Source: Alistipes sp.
Lineage (GTDB): Bacteria > Bacteroidota > Bacteroidia > Bacteroidales > Rikenellaceae
DNA: 64,000 bases
Assembly: GCA_017555695.1 (NCBI GenBank)
Contig: JAFZFX010000011.1
Location: 89,603-153,602, forward strand
Direction of reading: 5' to 3'
Under the pieces are notes generated by a model. The model ran no database searches. It saw only the letters and a program-made list of their open reading frames with translations, and was not told the origin of the DNA. The translations under genes and the position numbers were made by a program. Below, in pieces: positions 1-8,209 of the stretch. Position 1 is the stretch's first letter, and each line of letters opens with the position of its first letter.

Positions 1-54
1 CGCCATCAGCAAACACGCGGCCGCCACAATGCCACCAAGAAAAACTCTACGCAT
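1..54 (-). CDS. N-terminus of an exported protein (partial, runs off the window)
   Basis: An ATG on the minus strand at 54 opens a frame that stays open to the window edge. The 18 visible residues begin Met-Arg-Arg and continue as a hydrophobic run (VFLGGIVAAACLLMA), as in a signal peptide; the Cys after three Ala could be a lipobox, but this cannot be decided here. It starts 24 nt downstream of the DUF1015 stop and in the same direction, so it is probably co-transcribed with the serine genes. The function is unknown because the mature part lies outside the window. Confidence 0.55.
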   Translation of the reverse strand, partial: MRRVFLGGIVAAACLLMA

Positions 55-78
55 CTATCTCTGTGTCAGTTGTTATAA

Positions 79-1323
79 TTACTCCTCAAATGTGTGAATC
101 ACCACGCCCGAACGCAACTTAGGCTCAAACCAAGTGGTCTTGGGAGGCATAATGTTACCCGTGTCGGCGATGTCGATAAGCTGCTGCATAGATACGGGAT
201 AGAGGGCAAATGCCGCCTTCATCTCGCCGCTGTCCACTCTGCGCTTCAGCTCGCCCAAACCACGAATACCACCTACGAAGTCTACCCTCTTTGATGTTCT
301 AAGGTCGCTGATGCCCAAAATCTTATCCAATACGAGGCTCGACAATACGGTAACATCCAACACTCCAATCGGGTCGCTGTCGTCGTATGTGCCCTCCTTG
401 GCTGTAAGGCTGTACCATTCGCCGTCGATGTACATTGCAAAGTTGTGCAACGCTGCGGGTGTATATGTCTCTGCGCCCTTGTTCTCCACCTCGAATGACT
501 CGCCGAGTGCTGCAAGCAACTCCTCCTTGGTCAGTCCGTTCAAGTCGCGAACTACGCGGTTGTAGTCAATGATTTTTAGCTGCGATGCGGGGAATGTAAC
601 AGCCAGGAAGTAGCAATACTCCTCCGAGCCGGTGTGTGCAGGATTCTTCTGCATACACTCCTGTCCCACTCTTGCTGCAGCTGCAGTGCGGTGGTGACCA
701 TCAGCAACATACAACGCAGGAATGGTCGCAAACAGCTCCGTAATGCGACGATTCTGCTCCTCGCTGCGTACCACCCAGAAGTGGTGTCCGAAGCCGTCAG
801 CCGCCGTAAAATCGTAGTCGGGCTCATTTTCTGCCACAACGCTCTCCACAATCTGGTTAATCTCCTCGTTGTCGGGGTATGTGAAGAATACGGGCTCGAT
901 ATTGGCCTTCTGGTTGCGGATATGAATCATTCTATCCTCCTCTTTGTCGGGGCGTGTCAACTCGTGCTTCTTGATAGCTCCCGAGAGATAATCCTCGAAG
1001 TGGCAGCACATAGCAATACCATACTGTGTGCGTCCCTGCATTGTCTGGGCATAGATGTAGTAATGCTCCTCATTATCCTGCTGCAACCAACCCTTCTCGC
1101 GCCAAAGCTTGAAGTTGTCGATAGCCTTCTGATACACCTCCTCTGAATGTTCATCAGCAATCGGGTCGAAATCAATCTCGGGCTTGATGATGTGCAACAG
1201 CGAGCGCTCTGTAGCTTCGGCCTTTGCCTCGACAGAATTCAATACATCGTAAGGGCGTGATGCCACCTCTGCGGCATACTCTTTGGGCGGACGGATTCCG
1301 CAAAAGGGTTTTATCTTAACCAT
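79..1323 (-). CDS. DUF1015 family protein
   Basis: A 414-residue full-length member of the DUF1015 family, third gene of the serC-serA-DUF1015 group. There is no signal peptide or membrane segment, so it should be cytoplasmic. A DGHHR motif at residues 208-212, followed by TAAA, resembles the DGHHR-type box of ParB/SerK-like proteins, a fold that includes free-serine kinases. Together with the serine-pathway neighbours and the absence of a phosphoserine phosphatase gene here, this suggests a role in serine or phosphoserine metabolism; that is inference and the family has no function I can name with certainty. It starts 20 nt downstream of serA. Confidence 0.85.
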   Translation of the reverse strand: MVKIKPFCGIRPPKEYAAEVASRPYDVLNSVEAKAEATERSLLHIIKPEIDFDPIADEHSEEVYQKAIDNFKLWREKGWLQQDNEEHYYIYAQTMQGRTQYGIAMCCHFEDYLSGAIKKHELTRPDKEEDRMIHIRNQKANIEPVFFTYPDNEEINQIVESVVAENEPDYDFTAADGFGHHFWVVRSEEQNRRITELFATIPALYVADGHHRTAAAARVGQECMQKNPAHTGSEEYCYFLAVTFPASQLKIIDYNRVVRDLNGLTKEELLAALGESFEVENKGAETYTPAALHNFAMYIDGEWYSLTAKEGTYDDSDPIGVLDVTVLSSLVLDKILGISDLRTSKRVDFVGGIRGLGELKRRVDSGEMKAAFALYPVSMQQLIDIADTGNIMPPKTTWFEPKLRSGVVIHTFEE

Positions 1324-1343
1324 TTGGGTATAAGTCTTAAAAA

Positions 1344-2285
1344 TTATTTACAATCACAAGGTTTTTTGTTGAGTTGGAAGCGATTTTCACCTCTCTCCAG
1401 ATAGCCGACAATCTGTCGTGCTGCAGCCAGACCTGCATTGATGTTTGCCTCGGCGGTCTCTGCGCCCATTTTCTTGGGTGTTGCGAAGAAACGCTTGCCA
1501 GCCACTGCGGCCAACTCCTCGGCTGACGAAGGAGCAATGTCGGTTACATATTTTAGGTCAGTACGCTCCGTGAGAGCCGCTTTCAGGCCATCCTCATCGA
1601 TTACCTCCTTACGGGCAGTGTTTACCAGCGTTGCACCCTGAGGCATAGACATCAGCAACTGATAGTTGATTGAGCCCTTTGTCTGTTCTGTTGCGGGGAT
1701 ATGCAATGAGAGGAAGTCCGATGCGGCATACAACTCCTCGACGCTACCTACAGGCTCTACGCCGTCGTTGTCGAACACCACGCGGTCAGTGATGAACGGG
1801 TCGTAAGCGATAACATTCATACCCAGCGCCTTCGCCTTGCGGCCAACCAATCGGCCCACATTGCCATAGGCGTGAATACCTACGGTCTTGCCCTGCAACT
1901 CCACTCCCGTGCCAGGTGTGAATTGGTTGCGCGACATATAGACCATCATCGCCAGCGCCAACTCCGCTACGGCGTTAGAGTTCTGACCAGGTGTGTTCAT
2001 CACCGCCACATCCTTTGCCGATGCAGCCGCCAAGTCCACATTGTCGTAACCTGCGCCAGCGCGAACTACAATCTTCAACTGTTTTGCAGCCTCAATCACC
2101 TCGGCCGTAACCTTGTCGCTACGCACGATAAGGCCATCTACATCGGCCACTGCGGCCAATAACTCAGCTTTGTCGCTATATTTCTCCAGCATCACTACTT
2201 CGTAGCCTGCCTCGCTAAAAATCTCCTTAATTCCGTCCACTGCCTTTTTTGCAAATGGCTTCTCGGTTGCTATAAGAATCTTCAT
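1344..2285 (-). CDS. serA: D-3-phosphoglycerate dehydrogenase
   Basis: Oxidises 3-phosphoglycerate to 3-phosphohydroxypyruvate with NAD, the first step of serine synthesis. The frame is open further upstream, but the ATG at 2285 (MKILIATEKPF) gives 313 residues, the usual size of the short SerA form without a C-terminal ACT domain. The nucleotide-binding loop reads AYGNVG and the substrate-binding Arg is in NTARKEVID. Where most 2-hydroxyacid dehydrogenases have the catalytic His (PHIG), this protein reads PKKMG (codons 1470-1475); a Lys at this site is known from the Entamoeba/Bacteroides-type enzymes. Its substrate partner gene serC lies 113 nt upstream. Confidence 0.93.
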   Translation of the reverse strand: MKILIATEKPFAKKAVDGIKEIFSEAGYEVVMLEKYSDKAELLAAVADVDGLIVRSDKVTAEVIEAAKQLKIVVRAGAGYDNVDLAAASAKDVAVMNTPGQNSNAVAELALAMMVYMSRNQFTPGTGVELQGKTVGIHAYGNVGRLVGRKAKALGMNVIAYDPFITDRVVFDNDGVEPVGSVEELYAASDFLSLHIPATEQTKGSINYQLLMSMPQGATLVNTARKEVIDEDGLKAALTERTDLKYVTDIAPSSAEELAAVAGKRFFATPKKMGAETAEANINAGLAAARQIVGYLERGENRFQLNKKPCDCK

Positions 2286-2398
2286 ATTTTTTCGTCTCTC
2301 GTTATAGTCGATTACCTCTCCTCTCTCCCACTCCAAAACATCATCTCCAAAAGGATTTCTCTTGGTGGGTATATGATATGAATACCCCATTGTCTTTT

Positions 2399-3469
2399 CT
2401 ATTTGTGCAACTTCTCAAACTCCTGCATACACTCTACCAGAGCCTCTACAGCCTCTACGGGACAGGCGTTGTAGCACGAAGCGCGGAAACCACCTACCAA
2501 TCGGTGACCCTTGATGCCAACCATGCCGCGATCCTTCGCAAATGCCATAAACTCGTCGGCCAAAGACTCGTTACCCTCGCTCATTACGAAGCAGATGTTC
2601 ATCGCCGAGCGGTCCTCCTTCTCGGCTGTGCCTTTGAACAGAGAGTTGCGGTCAATCTCGTCGTAGAGCATTGCGGCCTTCTTCTGGTTGCGCTCGTAGA
2701 TAACCTGCAAGCCACCCTCGGCCTTCATCCACTTCAGCGTCTCGCGCAATACATAGATGGGGAATACGGGCGGTGTGTTGCACATTGAGTTGTTTTCGAT
2801 GTGAGTGTTCACATTCATCATTATGGGCAACTCGCGCACCACCTTTTCGCGCATATCGTCGCGTACGATTACGAATGTCACACCCGCGGGCGCCAGATTC
2901 TTCTGCGCACCACCGTAAATCACTGCATATTTTGTGACATCGATCGGACGACTCAGGATGTTAGAGCTCATATCTGCAATTACAGGCACGGGCGAATTGA
3001 TGTCGGCCTTGTACTCGGTACCGTAGATTGTGTTGTTGGCGCAGATGTAGAGGTAATCCAAATCTGCGGGAATATCGAAACCTTTGGGAATGTAAGTGAA
3101 GTTCTTGTCCTCAGACGAAGCCAACACCTTCACCTCTCCATAACGCTTTGCCTCCTTGATGGCCTTCTTGGTCCATACGCCGGTGTTTACATAGCCAGCC
3201 TTTGTGCCGAGGAAGTTAGCGGGCATATGGAAGAACTGTGTGCTCGCACCACCACCTACGAAGTATACGCTATAGTTGTCGGGAATATTAAGCAACTCCT
3301 TGAACAGACTCTGCGCCTCGTTCAATACCGCCTCGAACTCGGGTGTGCGGTGCGAAATCGAGAGCAGAGAGAGGCCTGTTCCGTCAAAATCAATTATCGC
3401 TTTAGCGGCCGCCTCCAATACTACATCGGGCAGCACCGAAGGTCCAGCATTGAAATTATACTTTTTCAT
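2399..3469 (-). CDS. serC: Phosphoserine aminotransferase
   Basis: Class V PLP aminotransferase that converts 3-phosphohydroxypyruvate and glutamate to phosphoserine; it also acts in pyridoxine synthesis in some bacteria. The start at 3469 ([14 protein letters not shown]) is chosen because family members begin with this motif; the 32 extra upstream codons look untranslated. This gives 356 residues, normal for SerC. The PLP lysine is in [11 protein letters not shown], and the C-terminus has the expected [15 protein letters not shown]. First gene of the serine operon, behind an inverted-repeat leader at 3488-3539. Confidence 0.96.
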   Translation of the reverse strand: MKKYNFNAGPSVLPDVVLEAAAKAIIDFDGTGLSLLSISHRTPEFEAVLNEAQSLFKELLNIPDNYSVYFVGGGASTQFFHMPANFLGTKAGYVNTGVWTKKAIKEAKRYGEVKVLASSEDKNFTYIPKGFDIPADLDYLYICANNTIYGTEYKADINSPVPVIADMSSNILSRPIDVTKYAVIYGGAQKNLAPAGVTFVIVRDDMREKVVRELPIMMNVNTHIENNSMCNTPPVFPIYVLRETLKWMKAEGGLQVIYERNQKKAAMLYDEIDRNSLFKGTAEKEDRSAMNICFVMSEGNESLADEFMAFAKDRGMVGIKGHRLVGGFRASCYNACPVEAVEALVECMQEFEKLHK

Positions 3470-3487
3470 ATCTGTTGGTGTTATATT

Positions 3488-3539
3488 GTTTACTTTGGTT
3501 GCCGAGTTACAAAAACTCGATTGGTTATACAAAGTAAAC
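3488..3539 (-). promoter_or_regulatory. Inverted-repeat leader or operator of serC
   Basis: A perfect 10-bp inverted repeat (GTTTACTTTG at 3488-3497 and its complement at 3530-3539) encloses a second 6-bp hairpin (CGAGTT 3503-3508 / AACTCG 3514-3519). On the minus strand 3530-3537 reads TTACTTTG, one base from the TAnnTTTG promoter box, with TTTG (3557-3560 on the complement) 19 bp upstream, so the outer arm may overlap the promoter and act as an operator. If instead the perfect box TATTTTTG at 3541-3548 is used, the structure lies in the mRNA leader. The two readings cannot be separated from sequence alone. Confidence 0.45.
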
Positions 3540-3540
3540 T

Positions 3541-3548
3541 CAAAAATA
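3541..3548 (-). promoter_or_regulatory. Candidate -7 promoter box for serC operon
   Basis: The minus strand reads TATTTTTG, a perfect match to the Bacteroidota TAnnTTTG element, 72 nt upstream of the serC start. No TTTG is found at the right distance for this box, whereas the weaker box TTACTTTG at 3530-3537 has one, so the true start site is open. The rest of the 3470-3875 gap is AT-rich and holds no gene I can support. Confidence 0.4.
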
Positions 3549-3780
3549 TGATTATTCAAAATCATTAACGGCTGTTTTTTCGTCTGTCCGTTGTTCGTAA
3601 GGTGGTAAAAAGATAAAAATATTAAATTATTTAGATTTTTTAATAATGATATGATACCTTATTGGCGCCTAATCTACAAAAGATAAATTTTTTCGCAGAT
3701 GTAATTTTTTTTCTAAAATGGTTACAAAATATAAGCACTCCTCGAAAAAATCACCTTAACCTGCATTTTTTTTCGTTTTT

Positions 3781-3814
3781 TTTGCCCCCGCCCCCTATTT
3801 TTTTATTATCTTTG
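3781..3814 (+). promoter_or_regulatory. Promoter of the three-gene DUF3857 operon
   Basis: TTTG at 3781-3784 and TATCTTTG at 3807-3814 match the Bacteroidota -33 and -7 boxes with a 22-bp spacer that is C-rich (two runs of five C split by one G). Transcription should start near 3820. The box, the spacer and most of the following leader (GCAACAACC, then AACTATAACTATT just before the ATG) closely match the region upstream of the distant paralogue at 19315, so the promoter was duplicated with the gene. Confidence 0.75.
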
Positions 3815-3875
3815 CTATATAGGGGATTGTTTCCTTCGCAACAACCAATTTTTCAACTCAAAACCTATAACTATT

Positions 3876-4766
3876 ATGAAACGCATTTTATTACTCCTCG
3901 CCCTCACAGTGACAACCTTCACCGTTCAGGCTCAAGAGAGTTTCTCGTTTTCAAAAGCGGACGAATATACTTTCGGCAAAGTATTAAAAGAGGATTTATT
4001 ACAATCTGATTATGCACTACCCGCAACATCAGACGCTGTCGTTTTGGATGAATATGTGAGAATAATGCCTTCGATGCTCGACATCGAAGCTTATATCAAC
4101 AGAGGTAGGCTAAGCCCTATGATTATACGCGAAGTAATTGCCCGCAAAATCAAAGTTCTAACCGATAAAGGTGTTGAAAATAGAAAAATCACCATCCCCT
4201 TGAAGTATAAATCTTCAACCGATTGTGAAAATAGCGAAACATATTCTGTTCGCGCATATTCCTATACGCTTAAAAATAATAAAGTAGTTAGAAAGGTTTT
4301 GAAACCCAGCAGTATTACTCGCCGCGAGTTTGCTGATGGCTCGGCTTGTCTGGAGCTTGATATTCCCAATGTCAAAAAGGGAAGTATCATCGAATATGGC
4401 TATACAAAAGCCATAATAACCTCCAGTTTGAGTTATGAACGCACGATGAAGGAGAGTCTGCCAAAACTGAATAGTCGATATATGATTGTCCTGAATGAGC
4501 AACACTCTGATTGGTTTGAGATTGAAGCACTTAACGCAACCAATGTCGCTAACAATAAGATGAATTTTGATTATCAGCACTCTTATGGTGCGGACACCGA
4601 GCGAGCAACCAATCACCAACGCGCAGCTTCGGGTTGGAGTGGGCCGAATGGTGGCATAAGAAATACGCATAATGATAAATTTGTCACAAAGATGTACGAG
4701 TGCCCCAATCCTGCGGCAATAGACGCAGGTGCGGGAGTAAAAGTCGTCATCAAGTCAGATTTGTAA
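3876..4766 (+). CDS. Secreted DUF3857-type protein, paralogue 1
   Basis: A 296-residue exported protein: a signal peptide of about 19 residues ending in VQAQ is followed by a region like the DUF3857 domain (FGKVLKEDL, DAVVLDE, IARKIKVLTDKGV, AYSYTLKNNKVVRK, PNVKKGSIIEYGYT). In larger family members this domain precedes a transglutaminase-like domain; here the chain ends soon after it and no Cys-His-Asp core is visible. It has an extra short insert before FGKV compared with its neighbours. First of three tandem paralogues. The biochemical role is unknown; a periplasmic or surface location is inferred from the signal peptide. Confidence 0.8.
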   Translation: MKRILLLLALTVTTFTVQAQESFSFSKADEYTFGKVLKEDLLQSDYALPATSDAVVLDEYVRIMPSMLDIEAYINRGRLSPMIIREVIARKIKVLTDKGVENRKITIPLKYKSSTDCENSETYSVRAYSYTLKNNKVVRKVLKPSSITRREFADGSACLELDIPNVKKGSIIEYGYTKAIITSSLSYERTMKESLPKLNSRYMIVLNEQHSDWFEIEALNATNVANNKMNFDYQHSYGADTERATNHQRAASGWSGPNGGIRNTHNDKFVTKMYECPNPAAIDAGAGVKVVIKSDL

Positions 4767-4790
4767 TACTTAACTTAGACCAATACAATT

Positions 4791-5696
4791 ATGAAACGCA
4801 TTTTATTACTTCTCGCCCTTGTAGCGGTGGTGCTTTCTGCTGAGGCGCAAGAGAATTTCAAGTTTGGCAAAGTCTCTAAAGCCGACCTGCAAAAGACCGA
4901 CTACCTCATAGCGGCAGGGGCTGATGCTGTGGTTTTGAATGAGTTACAACAAACATATTTATGGAGAACGAGTCAAGATAGAAATTGGTTATTCAAAGAG
5001 AATGGCCATATATCGTATTCATACACCACAATTAGTCGTAAAATCAAAATTCTCCGCCCCGAGGGTAGTCGTTGCGCTAAAGTGGCTATTGAATGTTTTT
5101 ACGCAGACAAAGAAAAATATCCAGCGCATACGGTTGAGTATATAAGTGCTATTGAAGCATATTCGTACACTTTAGTTGACGGCAATGTAGTGAAAAAGAG
5201 ATTGCAAGACCAAGATGTGAAGGCTAAAATTTTGAACGACACAACCGCGTTGGTTGAATTTACGATTCCAAATGTGCAAAGTGGAAGCATTATAGAGTAC
5301 GAGTATTCGCTCCTAAAATCGTCGGTGCGTAACTATAGTATTGATTTCGACTTGCAACGCGATATACCCGTATTAAGCACTAAATGTTTAGTAGCGACAG
5401 ATAAATCTATCCCAACGGCCACAATGCGCGAGGATAATTGGTATGCGATAACCAAATCGGGACACAACCATATCAGCAGCCAACAAACAGATGGTGTGTA
5501 TATGCTTAATCCACGCCCCGCATCCACTCATATTTATCAAAAATATCATATGCAGATTGGAATGGGTAGCATAGATAGGATAAAGAGTAATTGCAAAATG
5601 TATTACTTTAGCACAGAGAATCTTCCTGCAATTCCCGCTAATGCTAACAAAGAAAATATCGCTGCTATAAAAGTAGTATTATTGGAGGATAAATAA
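4791..5696 (+). CDS. Secreted DUF3857-type protein, paralogue 2
   Basis: 301 residues with a signal peptide (MKRILLLLALVAVVLSAEAQ) and the same domain plan as its neighbours: NFKFGKVSKADLQKTDY, DAVVLNE, TISRKIKILRPEG, AYSYTLVDGNVVKK, PNVQSGSIIEYEYS, then a divergent C-terminal third ending in an IKVVLLEDK-type strand. The first bases after the ATG are almost identical to those of paralogues 1 and 4. The gap to the previous gene is 24 nt with no promoter box, so it is co-transcribed. No transglutaminase core follows the domain. Confidence 0.8.
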   Translation: MKRILLLLALVAVVLSAEAQENFKFGKVSKADLQKTDYLIAAGADAVVLNELQQTYLWRTSQDRNWLFKENGHISYSYTTISRKIKILRPEGSRCAKVAIECFYADKEKYPAHTVEYISAIEAYSYTLVDGNVVKKRLQDQDVKAKILNDTTALVEFTIPNVQSGSIIEYEYSLLKSSVRNYSIDFDLQRDIPVLSTKCLVATDKSIPTATMREDNWYAITKSGHNHISSQQTDGVYMLNPRPASTHIYQKYHMQIGMGSIDRIKSNCKMYYFSTENLPAIPANANKENIAAIKVVLLEDK

Positions 5697-5709
5697 AAAT
5701 ACACACCCT

Positions 5710-6609
5710 ATGAAACGATTAATCGCATTATTTGCACTTGTGGCAGTGGCACTTTCTGCCGAGGCACAAGAGAATTTCAAGTTTGGCAAGGTGAAAGCAG
5801 CCGATTTGGAGAAAAAATCATACTCGGTTGATATTGCTAACGCTGATGCTGTTATTTTAGATGAGTTGCAACAAACCTACATCTATCTGTTTGATTCTCG
5901 TATTGACCTGCAAAAGCAAGGTGTCTTGCTCTCGTCGCAAACAACAATTAGTCGCAAGGTTAAAATCTTGCGAGATGAGGGTGTGCGGCACGCTACTATT
6001 TCGTTTGACTATTATTGCGAAAAAGCATCTACACCAACACATACAATCGCCTATGTGGGTGATATTGAAGCATCATCATATTCTCTCGTCGATGGAAAAG
6101 TCGAGAAATACACCATCAAGGAGGAGGAAATCAATGTGCGTTGGGTTGATGACACAACTGTTAGAGTCGAATTTACCATCCCCAATGTGGCTGCAGGTAG
6201 CATAATAGAGTATTCCTACAAAATGGCCAAGCGTTCTATCCAGCCGTATAGCCTTGGTTTTGTTATGCAGCACGACATTCCCGTCGTGAGCAGCCGTTGC
6301 GAAGTGATTGCTCGAACTCAACTGCCTCCGCAGATGCAATGCCGAGATAATTGGTTTGCTGTAATGGCGTCTGCAAATACCAATATCAAAAGTTCAAAGA
6401 TGGAGAGCAAGGCACGAGTTTATTTTATCACAAATGTCCCAGTTTCTTTGCGCAAGGTTATCAAGGGTGGCTACGATAAAATAAACAATGTTTACGATAT
6501 GTGTACGCTCTACACCTATAGCGCCAATAATCTGCCTGCCGTAACTGCGGCAACACCTGCCAGCGATGTGGCTACAATCAATGTGATATTACAAGATAAC
6601 AAGTTATAA
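5710..6609 (+). CDS. Secreted DUF3857-type protein, paralogue 3
   Basis: 299 residues; signal peptide MKRLIALFALVAVALSAEAQ, then NFKFGKVKAADLEKKSY, DAVILDELQQTYIY, TISRKVKILRDEGVRH, ASSYSLVDGKVEKY, PNVAAGSIIEYSYK and a QHDIPVVSSRCEV segment typical of DUF3857 proteins. It is closest in layout to paralogue 2. It starts 13 nt after paralogue 2 and is the last gene before a strong terminator at 6618-6646. As with the other copies, the function is unknown and no catalytic domain is attached. Confidence 0.8.
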   Translation: MKRLIALFALVAVALSAEAQENFKFGKVKAADLEKKSYSVDIANADAVILDELQQTYIYLFDSRIDLQKQGVLLSSQTTISRKVKILRDEGVRHATISFDYYCEKASTPTHTIAYVGDIEASSYSLVDGKVEKYTIKEEEINVRWVDDTTVRVEFTIPNVAAGSIIEYSYKMAKRSIQPYSLGFVMQHDIPVVSSRCEVIARTQLPPQMQCRDNWFAVMASANTNIKSSKMESKARVYFITNVPVSLRKVIKGGYDKINNVYDMCTLYTYSANNLPAVTAATPASDVATINVILQDNKL

Positions 6610-6617
6610 CAACGATA

Positions 6618-6650
6618 AAAGGCGTTTGGTTTTGCCAAACGCCTTTGTTT
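6618..6650. terminator. Bidirectional terminator between DUF3857 operon and floA
   Basis: A 12-bp perfect stem (AAAGGCGTTTGG at 6618-6629 with its complement at 6635-6646) and a 5-nt loop lie between two converging units. The stem ends in A/T runs on both sides, so it can serve the plus-strand DUF3857 genes and the minus-strand floA operon. Confidence 0.85.
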
Positions 6651-6670
6651 ATACCCTTTCGGTGAGCAAA

Positions 6671-7645
6671 CTACTTCTTGCTACCCTTCGATATGGTGTC
6701 ACGCATCTGCGTGTCGGCCATAATGTTCTTCATCTTATAGTAGTCCATAATGCCCAAGTTGCCGTTGCGGAAAGCCTCGGCCATTGCCAGCGGTACCTCC
6801 GCCTCGGCCAAGATAACCTTTGCGCGAGCCTCCTGCGCCTTTGCCAGATTCTCCTGCTCCAGAGCCACCGCCATAGCACGACGCTCCTCGGCCTTGGCCT
6901 GTGCGATGTTCTTGTCGGCATCGGCCTGGTCCATCTGCAACTGTGCGCCGATGTTCTTACCTACATCAATATCGGCGATATCGATAGAGAGAATCTCAAA
7001 CGCAGTACCTGCATCCAAACCCTTCTCCAACACTACGCGAGAGATTGAGTCGGGGTTCTCCAATACAACCTTGTGCGACAAAGCCGAACCGATTGACGAT
7101 ACGATACCCTCGCCCACTCGAGCCAGCACGGTTTCCTCGCCCGCACCACCTACCAACTGCTTGATGTTAGCGCGTACGGTTACGCGAGCCTTGGCGATGA
7201 GCTGGATACCATCCTTTGCTACAGCCGCCACGGGAGGAGTGTTGATAACCTTCGGATTTACAGACATCTGCACCGCCTCGAATACATCACGACCCGCCAG
7301 GTCGATAGCTGTCGCCATCTTGAAGTCGAGGTTGATATTGGCCTTCTGTGCCGATACCAGGGCGTGTACGACATTTGTCACATTACCACCCGCCAGATAG
7401 TGTGCCTCCAACTCGTTAGCATCGAGGCTCAATCCCGCCTTTGTACCCTCAATCATCGACGATACGATTACTGAAGGCGGCACTCTGCGCCAACGCATCA
7501 AGAAGAGCTGCAGCAGGTTGATCTTTACTCCCGACACCAAAGCCGAGAACCACAAACCCACGGGGATGAAATAGAATACGAGCCAAATAGCCACGAAGCA
7601 TAAGACGCCCACGATGGCAAATAATCCAAGTTCTAACTCTGCCAT
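6671..7645 (-). CDS. floA: Flotillin-like protein FloA
   Basis: A 324-residue member of the FloA (UPF0365) family, which scaffolds ordered membrane microdomains. One N-terminal hydrophobic hairpin (about residues 6-40) anchors it, followed by an SPFH-like region and an Ala/Glu-rich coiled coil (about 230-300). Motifs typical of the family include [26 protein letters not shown] and the C-terminal [14 protein letters not shown]. It follows nfeD (71-nt gap), the usual partner, and is the last gene of the unit that begins with the HAMP-type protein near 12078. Confidence 0.95.
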   Translation of the reverse strand: MAELELGLFAIVGVLCFVAIWLVFYFIPVGLWFSALVSGVKINLLQLFLMRWRRVPPSVIVSSMIEGTKAGLSLDANELEAHYLAGGNVTNVVHALVSAQKANINLDFKMATAIDLAGRDVFEAVQMSVNPKVINTPPVAAVAKDGIQLIAKARVTVRANIKQLVGGAGEETVLARVGEGIVSSIGSALSHKVVLENPDSISRVVLEKGLDAGTAFEILSIDIADIDVGKNIGAQLQMDQADADKNIAQAKAEERRAMAVALEQENLAKAQEARAKVILAEAEVPLAMAEAFRNGNLGIMDYYKMKNIMADTQMRDTISKGSKK

Positions 7646-7716
7646 AATTATATAGTTTTTAAGTTTTTTATAGGTCTTGCTTTAAGCGATGGTTAAAGTC
7701 GTAGATGGCTTTTGGT

Positions 7717-8178
7717 TTACTCCGCGCGCTTTACTATCACATTGAAGTTCTCGAAGCCAACAACCTCCACTTCGCAACGCTGGTCGATGTAAGCATCAAC
7801 CGATTTAGCCTCGTAAACCTTACCATTTATATTCACTTTGCCCATAGGCGAGAGGCGCGATATGGCTGTTCCCTTATCGCCCACTTTCAATTCGTTAGCG
7901 GGGGTATCCATACTCACGCTGTCAATCTTATCCTTCAGTGTCATTCGACGCCAGGTCTTTGCTCTGAGCGAGAGCACAACCGCTGCCAGCGATACCGCCA
8001 AGATAATTATAATGGTAATCACTCCGCCCACAAAGCCCAGACGCGTGAATCCAAAGTATGCAGCTGCGCCATAACTTGCAAGTGCAAGAATTGCACCCAA
8101 AGTCACACCCGGCAGGAATATCAACTCTGCAACAAGAAAGAATACTCCCAGTAAAATCAATAACGCGATTAAAAACAT
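7717..8178 (-). CDS. NfeD family membrane protein
   Basis: 153 residues: hydrophobic segments at about 1-20, 25-45 and 48-70, then a soluble OB-fold-like domain (KVGDKGTAISRLSPMGKVNINGKVYEAKS). This is the short NfeD form without the N-terminal ClpP-like protease domain. NfeD proteins occur next to flotillins and are thought to act with them in the membrane; the next gene downstream is floA, which agrees. Confidence 0.92.
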   Translation of the reverse strand: MFLIALLILLGVFFLVAELIFLPGVTLGAILALASYGAAAYFGFTRLGFVGGVITIIIILAVSLAAVVLSLRAKTWRRMTLKDKIDSVSMDTPANELKVGDKGTAISRLSPMGKVNINGKVYEAKSVDAYIDQRCEVEVVGFENFNVIVKRAE

Positions 8179-8209
8179 GGTAATCAGTGATTTGTTAATT
8201 AATACTCAA

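Noticed and set aside
2801-3568. 255-codon plus-strand frame opposite serC
   Set aside because: It is the antisense shadow of serC, rich in His, Arg and Cys, with no family similarity.
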